Shown here in pieces: positions 7,942 through 18,658 of a DNA stretch of 47,571 nt. Each line of letters starts with the position of its first letter. Position 1 is the stretch's first letter. The notes beneath the pieces are model-generated. The model saw only the letters and a program-made list of their open reading frames with translations, did no database searches and was not told the origin of the DNA. Origin of the DNA: Sphingomonas pruni NBRC 15498 (GTDB lineage Bacteria > Pseudomonadota > Alphaproteobacteria > Sphingomonadales > Sphingomonadaceae); NCBI RefSeq assembly GCF_001598455.1, contig NZ_BCYZ01000001.1, positions 1-47,571 on the forward strand. The letters run 5' to 3'. Made by a program: the position numbers and the translations under genes.

Positions 7942-8751
7942 ATGTCACTGTGGAGCGACGTTCTCACGCGGCATAAGGCGGTGCCAGTATTGACCGTCGT
8001 GCTGGTAGCGATCCTCGGCACAGCCGCCGTCGGTCAAATATCACATATTGCATCCGGTCAGAGAGACGGCCCCGACTATCCAGCGCCGTATGATGCCTCA
8101 AAGCCAGACCAGGAGCTCAAGGCGTTCGACAAGAGCCATCCCAAATGCGCGCTATGGACTGATTGGCACAAGCTCTGCTCGCGCACTGGCCCTGGTGGAT
8201 CGACGTACTGCCGGATTGATCAGCTGCATCCCGTGAAACCGTCAACGCCATTTTGCGCTAAGGATTACAGTTCACCCGCCAAGCCCGACACACACGCAGA
8301 ATTATTGTCGCGTCGCCGATTTAGTAACTTGGAGGGGTCGAGCATTCCGTCTCAAACAAACTCTAAATCTCCAAATTATCGTATACGTTATAAAGATCGG
8401 CCCTTCTCGGGAAGTACCATCTACGAGATGGAGCACCCTTACTGCGCCGTTTGGATTTATGAGAATGGGGTCGCTCCCGCGTTTTGCGCCGAGGATGGGC
8501 GAAAAGGTATGCCGTCCTGTAGTGAGCCCAAGGTCAAATTCACACCCACAACGAGGAGCTCATTTTTTCCTGCGTGCTACGAAGCAGTGAAGGGTAGAGC
8601 GTGCGATCCCGAGGCGACGATCTCACCGGATAGGCCTGCAGGCGAAGACTTCTTCGGAAATCCGTACGACGAAACGATGGTTTCGGCATTCCATCCGAAC
8701 GTCTTTCAGCCGGTGGCAGGACATTATTGCCCGATAGAGGAGCAGAAATGA
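7942..8751 (+). CDS. orphan membrane-anchored Cys-rich protein with duplicated 4-Cys domain
   Basis: No family recognised. 269 residues: a short cytoplasmic N-terminus, one hydrophobic segment (about 13-33, TM anchor or uncleaved signal), then an extracytoplasmic region with ten cysteines. Eight fall in two units that begin alike, HPKCALW (66-72) and HPYCAVW (165-171). They have cysteines at 69, 79, 90, 105 and 168, 182, 193, 212, with spacings C-x9-C-x10-C-x14-C and C-x13-C-x10-C-x18-C. Two more are at 221 and 263. This suggests a duplicated disulfide-bonded domain. Base composition and codon use are lower in G+C than in neighbouring genes, pointing to recent acquisition. Its stop overlaps the next ORF as ATGA. 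Confidence 0.75.
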   Translation: MSLWSDVLTRHKAVPVLTVVLVAILGTAAVGQISHIASGQRDGPDYPAPYDASKPDQELKAFDKSHPKCALWTDWHKLCSRTGPGGSTYCRIDQLHPVKPSTPFCAKDYSSPAKPDTHAELLSRRRFSNLEGSSIPSQTNSKSPNYRIRYKDRPFSGSTIYEMEHPYCAVWIYENGVAPAFCAEDGRKGMPSCSEPKVKFTPTTRSSFFPACYEAVKGRACDPEATISPDRPAGEDFFGNPYDETMVSAFHPNVFQPVAGHYCPIEEQK

Positions 8752-8903
8752 CCGGTTCCGCGACAAGCGTTGAGATGGAAAAGGAAGCTCGGGGGCTCAT
8801 GGTGTTGGAGCTAATATCGGCGGCGGTCTCAATTACGATGATACGTGCAATAACTCCCCAATCTTCCCTTGATTTAGCGGGAACGGTGGTGATCGTATGG
8901 TGA
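8748..8903 (+). CDS. small ORF translationally coupled to the Cys-rich gene
   Basis: A 51-residue reading frame with ATG at 8748 overlapping the upstream stop codon (ATGA) and a GAGGAG ribosome-binding site six bases ahead. Its product begins MTGSATSVEMEKEARG, has a hydrophobic or amphipathic stretch at about 17-35 (LMVLELISAAVSITMIRAI) and ends TVVIVW. No homologue is recognised. The overlap and ribosome-binding site argue for real translation; the short length and foreign composition leave room for chance, or for a fragment of a decayed larger gene. Confidence 0.5.
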   Translation: MTGSATSVEMEKEARGLMVLELISAAVSITMIRAITPQSSLDLAGTVVIVW

Positions 8904-8938
8904 CGCGCGGCGCAGCGTAATCCAGGGCGTTGCCAGCC

Positions 8939-8960
8939 GGGAATGCGCTCTGGCGTTCCC
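8939..8960. repeat. palindrome flanking the orphan cassette, right copy
   Basis: GGGAATGC (8939-8946), six bases, GCGTTCCC (8953-8960), pairing fully with one G-T. It shares about 17 of 22 positions with the left copy (7898-7919) in the same orientation, bracketing the low-G+C cassette. Confidence 0.55.
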
Positions 8961-9032
8961 TTTGCACCGCTAGACCACTGCCCCATTTGACGGGCGAGCG
9001 GACCGGTTCTATTCGGCCCGAACAACGAGGAT

Positions 9033-9044
9033 GCATACGTATGC
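9033..9044. promoter_or_regulatory. candidate operator upstream of pckA
   Basis: A perfect 12-bp palindrome, GCATACGTATGC, centred 42 bp upstream of the pckA start and followed by a small hairpin (TGCGGG...CCCGCA). Dyad symmetry of this length suits a dimeric repressor. LacI-type PckR regulates pckA in rhizobia, but no claim is made that its consensus matches. Confidence 0.4.
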
Positions 9045-9079
9045 GGGATAAACCCGCAACGTGCGATATCGGAGGAAGA

Positions 9080-10690
9080 ATGATCGATCGAGTCCCCGCA
9101 CAGGGGCTGGACGCGCAGGGCATCGCCACTGCCGCCAAGCTGTATTGGAACCTCGGAACGGCCCCGCTGGTCGAGCACGCTATCGCCCGCGGCGAAGGTC
9201 ATCTCGCCGCCGACGGGCCGTTAGTGGTCGCCACCGGCCGGCACACCGGGCGCTCGGCGCAGGACAAGTTCATCGTCCGCGATGCCGAGACTGAATCGAC
9301 GGTCTGGTGGGGCAAGACCAACAAGGCGATGAGCCCCGAGGCATTCGCCGCGCTCAAGGCCGATTTCCTCGCCGACCTTGCAAAGCAGGACACGCTGTTC
9401 GTCCAGGATCTGTTCGGCGGGTCGGAAGCGTCGAACCGCGTCAGCGTGCGTGTCGTCACGCAATATGCCTGGCACAGCCTGTTCATCCGGACGATGCTGG
9501 TCCGCCCATCGGCGCACGACCTCGCGCATTTCGCCGCCGACTATACGATCATCGACCTGCCCAGCTTCCGTGCCGATCCCGAGCGCCATGGCTGTCGTTC
9601 GGAGACCGTGATCGCGGTCAATTTCAGCGAAAAGCTGATCCTGATCGGCGGCACAGAATATGCCGGCGAGATGAAGAAGTCGGTGTTCGGCCTCCTCAAC
9701 TATCTGCTCCCGGTCAAGGGCATCATGCCGATGCACTGTTCCGCCAATATCGGGCCGGAAGGTGGCTCGGCGGTGTTCTTCGGCCTGTCGGGCACCGGCA
9801 AGACGACGCTTTCGGCCGATGCCAGCCGCACGCTGATCGGCGATGACGAGCATGGCTGGTCGGACGATGCGGTGTTCAATTTCGAAGGCGGCTGTTACGC
9901 CAAGATGATCCGCCTGTCGGCCGAGGCCGAGCCGGAGATCTACGCGACGACCAAGCGCTTCGGTACGGTCCTCGAAAATGTGGTGATGGATCCGGAGACC
10001 CGCGTCCTCGACCTCGACGACAACAGCCTCGCCGAGAATTCGCGCGGTGCGTATCCGATCGATTTCATCCCCAATGCGTCCGCGGCGAATATGGGGCCCG
10101 TGCCGCGCAACATCGTGATGCTGACCGCCGACGCGTTCGGCGTATTGCCGCCGATCGCCAAGCTCACGCCCGACCAGGCGATGTACCATTTCCTGTCGGG
10201 CTATACGGCCAAGGTCGCCGGCACCGAGATCGGCGTGACCGAGCCCGAGGCGACCTTCTCGACCTGTTTCGGCGCGCCGTTCATGCCGCGTCATCCCTCC
10301 GTCTACGGCAATCTGCTCAAGGAGCGGATCGCCAGGGGCAATGTCGATTGCTGGCTGGTCAATACCGGCTGGACCGGCGGCAAATATGGCGTCGGCAAGC
10401 GCATGCCGATCAAGGCGACGCGCGCCCTGCTCAACGCCGCGCTGGACGGCAGCCTGAACGATGCCGAGTTCCGCACCGACCCCAATTTCGGCTTCCAAGT
10501 GCCGGTCGCGGTGCCGGGAGTCGACAGCCACATCCTCGATCCGCGCGAAACCTGGGCGAACAAGGCCGAATATGACGCGACGGCGGCGAAGCTGGTCGAT
10601 CTGTTCGTCGAGAATTTCGCGCAATTCGCGGATCACGTCGACGAAGGGGTGCGACAATCCGCGCCCCGAACCCCCGCCACCGCAGACTAG
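9080..10690 (+). CDS. pckA: phosphoenolpyruvate carboxykinase (ATP)
   Basis: 536-residue ATP-dependent PEP carboxykinase, converting oxaloacetate and ATP to phosphoenolpyruvate, CO2 and ADP, the first committed step of gluconeogenesis from TCA acids. Kinase-1a P-loop GLSGTGKT at 235-242 follows [12 protein letters not shown]; the Mg-binding DDEHGWSDD comes after it. [14 protein letters not shown] near residue 53 forms the oxaloacetate side. The ATG at 9080 has a GGAGGA site directly ahead (9071-9076), so the in-frame extension back to 8930 is rejected. Neighbouring chvI is expected in this class of bacteria; the island between them is not. Confidence 0.97.
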   Translation: MIDRVPAQGLDAQGIATAAKLYWNLGTAPLVEHAIARGEGHLAADGPLVVATGRHTGRSAQDKFIVRDAETESTVWWGKTNKAMSPEAFAALKADFLADLAKQDTLFVQDLFGGSEASNRVSVRVVTQYAWHSLFIRTMLVRPSAHDLAHFAADYTIIDLPSFRADPERHGCRSETVIAVNFSEKLILIGGTEYAGEMKKSVFGLLNYLLPVKGIMPMHCSANIGPEGGSAVFFGLSGTGKTTLSADASRTLIGDDEHGWSDDAVFNFEGGCYAKMIRLSAEAEPEIYATTKRFGTVLENVVMDPETRVLDLDDNSLAENSRGAYPIDFIPNASAANMGPVPRNIVMLTADAFGVLPPIAKLTPDQAMYHFLSGYTAKVAGTEIGVTEPEATFSTCFGAPFMPRHPSVYGNLLKERIARGNVDCWLVNTGWTGGKYGVGKRMPIKATRALLNAALDGSLNDAEFRTDPNFGFQVPVAVPGVDSHILDPRETWANKAEYDATAAKLVDLFVENFAQFADHVDEGVRQSAPRTPATAD

Positions 10691-10693
10691 GCT

Positions 10694-10730
10694 CGACCTT
10701 CGGTCGGGCCTCCCCCAAGGAAGCCCGACC
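10694..10730 (+). promoter_or_regulatory. two mutually exclusive hairpins after pckA
   Basis: CGACC-TTC-GGTCG (10694-10706) competes with GGTCGGGC (10702-10709) pairing to GCCCGACC (10723-10730). The second stem ends one base before the GTG start of the next gene and holds the AAGGA ribosome-binding site in its loop. It may be a terminator for pckA or a translational control element. Confidence 0.4.
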
Positions 10731-10731
10731 A

Positions 10732-11172
10732 GTGACCGACCATGAAATCCGATTCTTCGCTAACGACGCCGCCGTCCGCCATGTGGGGGAGGGGCTGCTC
10801 GCACGAACCTTGCCCAAGGCCGAGTGGACGCACGAAGCGCACCTTGCCGCCTGTCTGTGGCTCCTGACCGAGCGGCCAGATATCGATGTCGAGCGCGATC
10901 TGCCTGCGATCATCTCCGGCTATAACGAGGCGGTCGGCGGAGTGAATGACGCCACCCAGGGCTATCATCACACGATTACGATGACCTATGTCGCGGCGAT
11001 ACGTCGCTTCCTCGCGACAATTCGCGGCGACTTGCCGCTGGCGGAAAAGGTCAATGCGCTCCTCGCCGCCCCCGAGGGGCGGCGTGACTGGCCACTTACG
11101 CTCTATTCCCGCGACCGCTTGTTCTCGGCGCAAGCCCGGCTCGACTACTTGCCTCCCGATCTGGCTTCCTGA
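10732..11172 (+). CDS. conserved hypothetical protein
   Basis: 146 residues, soluble, mainly helical by composition, no signal peptide. Notable polar motifs are EWTHEAHLAACLWLL (about 31-45) and GYHHTITMTYVAAIRRF (about 77-93), whose clustered histidines and acidic residues could bind metal. I recognise the general look of a small alphaproteobacterial hypothetical family but no established function. The start is GTG at 10732, with AAGGAAG about eight bases upstream inside the loop of a hairpin. It lies 41 bp after pckA and may be cotranscribed. Confidence 0.75.
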   Translation: MTDHEIRFFANDAAVRHVGEGLLARTLPKAEWTHEAHLAACLWLLTERPDIDVERDLPAIISGYNEAVGGVNDATQGYHHTITMTYVAAIRRFLATIRGDLPLAEKVNALLAAPEGRRDWPLTLYSRDRLFSAQARLDYLPPDLAS

Positions 11173-11242
11173 CCGGACGGCAACCGCGTATCTGACGGAA
11201 AGCTTGAGTCGTTTCGCCTCCGGCCCAGTGAAAGGAAGTTCC

Positions 11243-11572
11243 ATGTCGTTGCTCGATGGCATTCTCTCGCAAGTAAATTCGAACGCCGACGTCCAGAACC
11301 TCGCCGCCAAGGTTGGGATCACCCCCGAACAGGCCGAGAGCGCGATCATGGCGCTGGCTCAATCGCATACGGCGCCGGGCGATACTGTAGAAGGCGCGGC
11401 GGCTGCCACCGGCCTCGGCTCCGACGTGCTGAGCCAGATCGTCGGCCATATCGGCGGCGAAGGCTCGCTCGGTCAGTTCGCGACGCTGGTCAACGGCGCG
11501 GAAAATTCGGGTATCCTGAGCCAACTCGGCGGCTTGGCCTCCAGCTTGTTCGGCGGCGGCAACAAGGCTTGA
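11243..11572 (+). CDS. YidB/DUF937-like small protein
   Basis: 109 residues, starting MSLLDGILSQV with AAAGGAAG upstream of the ATG. The low-complexity glycine, alanine and serine-rich sequence with DVQNLAAKVGITPEQAESAI and a glycine-rich tail (SSLFGGGNKA) resembles DUF937/YidB proteins, whose function is unknown. No membrane segment. It is 70 bp after the previous gene on the same strand and converges with nfeD at a shared hairpin. Confidence 0.7.
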   Translation: MSLLDGILSQVNSNADVQNLAAKVGITPEQAESAIMALAQSHTAPGDTVEGAAAATGLGSDVLSQIVGHIGGEGSLGQFATLVNGAENSGILSQLGGLASSLFGGGNKA

Positions 11573-11580
11573 AGTTTCAG

Positions 11581-11604
11581 GGCCTGAGCCCAAGCGCTCA
11601 GGCC
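11581..11604. terminator. bidirectional hairpin between convergent genes
   Basis: GGCCTGAGC (11581-11589) pairs perfectly with GCTCAGGCC (11596-11604) around a six-base loop. It starts 9 bp after the YidB-like stop codon, and its right arm covers the nfeD stop codon. No long T tract, so termination is inferred from location. Confidence 0.5.
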
Positions 11605-12047
11605 AGTTCCACCGACAAGACGCTCCCGGTGGCGCCCGTGATCCGCACGAGCGCTCCGGCGGGCGCATCGGGTCCTGTTGCGGCCCAGGCGCCATCGCCG
11701 ACCTTGACCCGACCTTCGCCCGCGACGATTGCCTCGCACACCTCGACGGTCTTGCCGATCAGCTTGGCGGTCCGGTCGTTCAGGCCATGCGACGCCGCCG
11801 TCGATGGACTGTGACGATACCATCGACGGCCGATGGCTACGGCCGTCGCGCTGAACGCCGCGAACAGGAGGGCCTGAGCGATCCAGCCCAGCCCAGGGAC
11901 CGCCAGCATGACGAACCCGGTCAGCGCCGCCCCGGCGGCGATGAAGATCATGAAGAATCCCGGCGCGACCAGTTCCGCGATGGCCAGCGCGAGCGCCGCG
12001 GCGAGCCAGAGGGCGCCGGGGCTCCAGTCGATTCCGAACAACGTCAT
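11598..12047 (-). CDS. NfeD family membrane protein
   Basis: 149 residues: two hydrophobic segments (about 13-33 and 36-68) and a C-terminal OB-fold-like beta domain (about 85-149), typical of short NfeD proteins. It is partnered with the SPFH protein gene 10 bp upstream, a pairing seen across bacteria in which NfeD is thought to support SPFH membrane microdomain assembly. The ATG at 12047 is preferred because the extra upstream residues overlap the SPFH coding sequence. Confidence 0.9.
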   Translation of the reverse strand: MTLFGIDWSPGALWLAAALALAIAELVAPGFFMIFIAAGAALTGFVMLAVPGLGWIAQALLFAAFSATAVAIGRRWYRHSPSTAASHGLNDRTAKLIGKTVEVCEAIVAGEGRVKVGDGAWAATGPDAPAGALVRITGATGSVLSVELA

Positions 12048-12057
12048 GATGGTCGTC

Positions 12058-13008
12058 CTATCGTGTCCGCGGCACCGAAACATTGGCCGGCGAGCCACCG
12101 TCGCCGCCCAGCGCATCACGCGCCAGTTCGCCGATCCCGCCCAAGGTGCCCATCAATTGCGTCGCCTCGACCGGGAACAGGATCGTCTTGGCATTGGGTG
12201 AGGTCGCGAACAGCCCGATCGCCTCGACATATTTCTGCGCGATGAAATAGTTGATCGCCTGGGTGCTGCCGCCTTCGATCGCGTCGGATACCATCTTGGT
12301 CGCGGTGGCTTCCGCCTGGGCGGAGCGTTCGCGCGCCTCGGCATCGCGGAATGCGGCTTCCTTGCGGCCCTCGGCCTCGAGAATCTGCGCCTGCTTCTGT
12401 CCTTCGGCGCGGTTGATTTCGTTCTGCCGCGCCGCTTCGGATTCGAGGATCGTCGCGCGCTTCTCGCGCTCGGCCTTCATCTGGCGGGTCATGGCGTTGA
12501 CGATGTCGGCGGGCGGACGTATGTCCTTCAGCTCGACGCGGGTGATCTTGACTCCCCAAGCCTCGGTCGCGTGGTCGACCACCGACAGAAGACGCGCGTT
12601 GATCTCGTCGCGCTTGGACAGCAATTCGTCGAGGTCCATCGACCCCATGACGGTGCGCAGATTGGTCGTCGCCAGCTGCATGATCGCGACATACAGGTCG
12701 CTGACCTCATAGGCCGCCTTCGCCGCGTCGAGCACCTGAAAGAACACCACCCCGTCGACCGCGACCATCGCATTGTCCTTGGTGATGATCTCCTGCCCGG
12801 GAATGTCCAGCACCTGCTCCATCATGTTCACGCGGCGGCCGATCCGGTCGAACAGGGGCGTAATGAAGGTCAGGCCGGGTTGCGCGGCATAAGTGAACTT
12901 GCCGAAGCGCTCGATGGTATATTGATAGCCTTGCCGTACGACTTTGACCGAGCTGAAGATGGCGACCAGCACCACGACAGCAACCAGCAATCCGATGATT
13001 GCTCCCAT
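12058..13008 (-). CDS. SPFH/band 7 membrane protein (stomatin/QmcA-like)
   Basis: 316 residues: N-terminal membrane helix (about 2-19), SPFH domain (about 20-190, VVRQGYQYTIERFGKF to VKITRVELKDIRPP), a long charged helix rich in Glu, Ala, Lys and Gln (about 190-260), and an oligomerisation tail. Family members form rings at the inner membrane and modulate proteases or lipid domains. The start at 13008 gives MGAIIGLLVAVVVLVAIF as the first residues. It forms a two-gene unit with nfeD and is transcribed away from guaB. Confidence 0.93.
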   Translation of the reverse strand: MGAIIGLLVAVVVLVAIFSSVKVVRQGYQYTIERFGKFTYAAQPGLTFITPLFDRIGRRVNMMEQVLDIPGQEIITKDNAMVAVDGVVFFQVLDAAKAAYEVSDLYVAIMQLATTNLRTVMGSMDLDELLSKRDEINARLLSVVDHATEAWGVKITRVELKDIRPPADIVNAMTRQMKAEREKRATILESEAARQNEINRAEGQKQAQILEAEGRKEAAFRDAEARERSAQAEATATKMVSDAIEGGSTQAINYFIAQKYVEAIGLFATSPNAKTILFPVEATQLMGTLGGIGELARDALGGDGGSPANVSVPRTR

Positions 13009-13115
13009 CACAACTTCCCCCAAAGCGCGTTCGGCTGGACCGCCGATCTGGCCCGGATAGTAGCAGATCGCGGGCGCCAATATAGCGAAATGCGACTCCC
13101 GTGGCCCACCCCTAG

Positions 13116-15814
<2,699 letters not shown>

Positions 15815-15817
<3 letters not shown>

Positions 15818-16087
15818 GGCCTGCACTCAGTTACCGCGAGGATCGTGATTGCCCGCAGGAGCCCGCCGACTAGGAGCGCAGCACAGACGCGTAGCCGAGG
15901 CTACGCGCAAGCAAGCGACGACGCTCGGCGGGCTCCTGCGGGCAACCGCAAAGCGGCGGGCCGATTTTGGCGTCCGGACGTCGTCCCGCGTCGGTCACGA
16001 TGCTATCAGCATCGCTCCCTCCTTGCTCCTAGCCGGACACCAAAATCGGCTCCGTCACGGCCTTGCGGTAACTGAGTGCAGGCCCTA
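15815..16087. repeat. paired inverted structured element with two diverged hairpin units
   Basis: Covers the 303-bp gene-free gap after the methyltransferase. The outer arms are 23-bp perfect inverted repeats (15815-15837 and 16065-16087). Inside are two stem-loops. Unit one has a 21-bp stem (15849-15869/15925-15945) and a tip hairpin GCGTAGCC/GGCTACGC (15889-15906). Unit two has an 18-bp stem (15960-15977/16033-16050, one C-A mismatch) and a tip hairpin CGATGCT/AGCATCG (15998-16014). Read inward from each end, both units carry CTAGGAGC just after the first arm and GACGACG just before the second, while the stem sequences are unrelated but still paired. It could be a non-autonomous mobile element or a structured RNA; TA flanks fit either. 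Confidence 0.8.
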
Positions 16088-16120
16088 ACCGGTGGCATTG
16101 TGCCCCGTGTGGAGACGATC

Positions 16121-16630
16121 ATGCGTTTTTCGCCCGTAGCGCTCGCAATCGCTTTGGCGGGATTGAGCGTTTCGACTTCCTTGCAAGGCCAGCGCGCCGA
16201 TGCGCAGATCGACCCGCGGTCGATGGCGTTGCTGATGCAGGGACGCGCAGCCGCAGCGTCGGGGAATCTCGATGGCGCGACCGACCTTATCGAAACCGCG
16301 CTGGCGGTCGACCCGCGCAACCGCGCCGCGTTTCTGGAACTCGCCACCGTCGCGACGCGCCAGGGACTGCCCGGCAAGGCGATTCGCTTGTACCGTGAGG
16401 CGCTGACGATCGAGCCCAATGACGTGACTGCGTTGCGCGGGCAGGGTGAAGCGTTGGTCGCCAAGGGAGCGATGGAAGCGGCGCGCGAGAATCTTGCGCG
16501 GATCAAGACCTTGTGCGCCAGGAAGCCGTGCCCGGAAGCGACGACCTTAGCCTCGGTTATCGCGAAGGGCCCCCCGCCGAACGCGGCGCCCGCGACCAAG
16601 GTCCCCGAAACCGCCGACGCGTCGAAATAG
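16121..16630 (+). CDS. small secreted TPR protein
   Basis: 169 residues with a cleavable signal peptide ([20 protein letters not shown], cut probably after about residue 23-28). Two TPR units follow: around [20 protein letters not shown] and [18 protein letters not shown]. Periplasmic adaptor or assembly role is plausible; function not recognised. The ATG at 16121 is the first start outside the upstream inverted-repeat element, and the gene begins 33 bp after that element. Ends with a Pro, Ala and Lys-rich tail. Confidence 0.78.
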   Translation: MRFSPVALAIALAGLSVSTSLQGQRADAQIDPRSMALLMQGRAAAASGNLDGATDLIETALAVDPRNRAAFLELATVATRQGLPGKAIRLYREALTIEPNDVTALRGQGEALVAKGAMEAARENLARIKTLCARKPCPEATTLASVIAKGPPPNAAPATKVPETADASK

Positions 16631-16662
16631 TTGGAGCCGAATTCGGCTCGACTGAGCTGAAT

Positions 16663-16770
16663 CGTCATCCTGGGCTTGTGCCGGGGTCCGCCGGGCGCCA
16701 AGCTCAATGAGAAGCTACTGCTGCTGCGCTAACCTGCACGGTGGATGCCGGGACAAGCCCGGCATGACGG
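16663..16770. repeat. REP-like inverted pair (CCGGGCTTGTCCCGG type)
   Basis: The right unit at 16743-16768 reads GGATGCCGGGACAAGCCC and onward; its reverse complement matches the left unit at 16663-16689 (GTCATCCTGGGCTTGTGCCG) with a few differences. Each unit is itself palindromic, and the two are in opposite orientation, as in bacterial interspersed mosaic elements or REPINs. It lies between convergent TPR and rsmA genes, so it may also help terminate transcription. Confidence 0.6.
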
Positions 16771-16822
16771 CTGAACTCATCATGCTGACTATAACGCGGT
16801 TCTACGCTTCGTGCAGAAGCGC

Positions 16823-17641
16823 TCAGGGCAGGCAACGCGCAAGCGCGACAAAGTCGGCAACCGACACAGTCTCGGCACGGCGTGCCGGATCGATCCCGAC
16901 TTTCTCCAGCGCGTCAAGCGCGCCGGGCACGCCCTTCAGGCTCTGACGCAACATCTTGCGGCGCTGGCCGAACGCCGCCGCCGTCAAGCGCTCCAGTTTG
17001 GCGAAGGCGACGCCTTCCGGCTGCTCGCCGGGCACGATATGCACCACCGCCGACATCACCTTCGGCGGCGGCGTGAATGCCGAGCGATGAACGTTCATCG
17101 CGATGCGGGCCGACGACCGCCATTGGGCCAGTACAGCGAGACGGCCATAAGCATCGCTGTCGGTCGTGGCGACGATGCGCCCGGCTACCTCGCGTTGAAA
17201 CATCAGGGTCAGGCTTTGCCACCAGGGCTGCCAATCGGCCGACAACCAGCGGATGAGCAAGGCCGTGCCGACGTTGTAGGGCAGGTTGGAGACGATATGC
17301 GGGCGGCCCGCGAACAGCGCCGGCGCGTCGACCTCGAGCGCATCGCCCTCGATCACCTTGAGCTTGTCCGGATAGGCCGCTTCAAGCTCGGCGAGTGCAG
17401 GCAGGCAGCGCCGGTCGCGTTCGATCGCCGTGACGCGGGCGCCGGCGGCGAGCAAGGCACGGGTCAGGCCGCCGGGGCCGGGGCCGACTTCGAGCACTTC
17501 GGCATCCGTCAAATCGTCGGGGATCGCCGCGATCCGCGCGAGCAATTGTCCGTCGAACAGGAAGTTCTGGCCGAGTGCCTTGGACGCCGAAAGACCATGG
17601 CGCGCGATGACCTCGCGCAACGGCGGCAGATCGGGAGTCAC
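16823..17641 (-). CDS. rsmA: 16S rRNA dimethyladenosine transferase RsmA (KsgA)
   Basis: 272 residues. Dimethylates two adjacent adenosines in the 3'-terminal helix of 16S rRNA late in 30S assembly. Motifs: GQNFLFD (24-30), SAM motif [10 protein letters not shown] (51-60), acidic motif IEGDALEVD (about 98-105) and catalytic NLPYNVG (119-125). Start is GTG at 17641, overlapping the pdxA stop codon (GTGA). Last gene of lptD-surA-pdxA-rsmA, an order conserved in many Proteobacteria. Confidence 0.96.
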   Translation of the reverse strand: MTPDLPPLREVIARHGLSASKALGQNFLFDGQLLARIAAIPDDLTDAEVLEVGPGPGGLTRALLAAGARVTAIERDRRCLPALAELEAAYPDKLKVIEGDALEVDAPALFAGRPHIVSNLPYNVGTALLIRWLSADWQPWWQSLTLMFQREVAGRIVATTDSDAYGRLAVLAQWRSSARIAMNVHRSAFTPPPKVMSAVVHIVPGEQPEGVAFAKLERLTAAAFGQRRKMLRQSLKGVPGALDALEKVGIDPARRAETVSVADFVALARCLP

Positions 17642-18645
17642 GCCGCGACGAGCGCGTCGGCGCGGCGCTGGGCGGCTTCCGCGGCGAGGCGAAGGGCGGC
17701 GATCATTGCGCCGGGCTCGGCGCGGTTCTGGCCGGCAATGCCGAACGCGGTGCCGTGATCGGGCGAGGTGCGGACGATCGGCAAGCCGAGCGTGATGTTG
17801 ACGCCCTCGTCGAAATGCAGCGTCTTTAGCGGCACCAGCGCCTGGTCGTGATAGCAGCAGATCGCCGCGTCAAAGGTTGCCCGGGCGCGCGCGTGGAACA
17901 TTGTGTCGGCGGCCATCGGACCGGTCGCGTCGATTCCCTGCGCCACCAGGGCTTCGACGGCGGGAATGATCACGTCGATCTCTTCTCGCCCGATCGCTCC
18001 CTGCTCGCCGGCATGGGGATTGAGCCCGGCAAAGGCCAGTCTCGGGCTGGCGATGCCGAAATCGCGCGCCAGCGCGCGGGCTGTGACCAGCGCCTTTGCC
18101 ACGAGCAGGCCCGTGGTGATCAGCCCCGGAACCTGACTGAGCGCGACATGAGTCGTCGCCGGCACCACGCGCAATGTCGGGCCCGCGAGCATCATCACCG
18201 TCGCGCTGGCGGCGACCCCGACACGCTCGGCGACGAACTCGGTCTGGCCGGGATGGGTGAAACCGATCTGATAGAGTTGCGCCTTCGATACCGGCCCGGT
18301 GACCAGCGCGCCAGCGGCCCCGGAGCGGGTCAGCCCGGTTGCCAGTTCGAGCGAATGCAGCGCGCAGCGCGCGCCCTCCAGGTCCGGACGACCGGGCACG
18401 ATTTCTCCGCTGTCTTCGACCGTCAGCACGGGCAAGGCGTCGTCGAACGCAGCCAACGCGCCGCTTGGCGAATCGATGTGCGCGACCGGGCCGTCCCAGA
18501 CACGCGCGATCGCGCGAACGTCGCCGACCGCGAAAAACGGCGCCAGCCGCTCTTCCTGCCGACGAGCCCAGGCCTTGGCGATGATCTCCGGTCCGACCCC
18601 GGCAGGGTCGCCCATCGCGACTGCCAGCGGGGGTAGGACCGTCAT
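17638..18645 (-). CDS. pdxA: 4-hydroxythreonine-4-phosphate dehydrogenase
   Basis: 335-residue PdxA, an NAD-dependent enzyme of the DXP-dependent pyridoxal phosphate pathway. It oxidises 4-phosphohydroxy-L-threonine. Family features: [15 protein letters not shown] at about 11-25, the metal-ligand region [14 protein letters not shown], and [17 protein letters not shown] with a further metal histidine. Length is normal. The ATG at 18645 lies 13 bp after surA, and its stop overlaps rsmA. Confidence 0.96.
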   Translation of the reverse strand: MTVLPPLAVAMGDPAGVGPEIIAKAWARRQEERLAPFFAVGDVRAIARVWDGPVAHIDSPSGALAAFDDALPVLTVEDSGEIVPGRPDLEGARCALHSLELATGLTRSGAAGALVTGPVSKAQLYQIGFTHPGQTEFVAERVGVAASATVMMLAGPTLRVVPATTHVALSQVPGLITTGLLVAKALVTARALARDFGIASPRLAFAGLNPHAGEQGAIGREEIDVIIPAVEALVAQGIDATGPMAADTMFHARARATFDAAICCYHDQALVPLKTLHFDEGVNITLGLPIVRTSPDHGTAFGIAGQNRAEPGAMIAALRLAAEAAQRRADALVAA

Positions 18646-18658
18646 CTCAAGACCTCCG

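Noticed and set aside
9221..10657. 478-residue open frame antisense to pckA
   Set aside because: Composition reflects the antisense of a GC-rich gene (many His, Asp, Arg and Glu); no ribosome-binding site or family motif; pckA is unambiguous.
15845..16088. Open frames inside the 15815-16087 element
   Set aside because: They arise from the palindromes, lack ribosome-binding sites, and do not resemble any protein.
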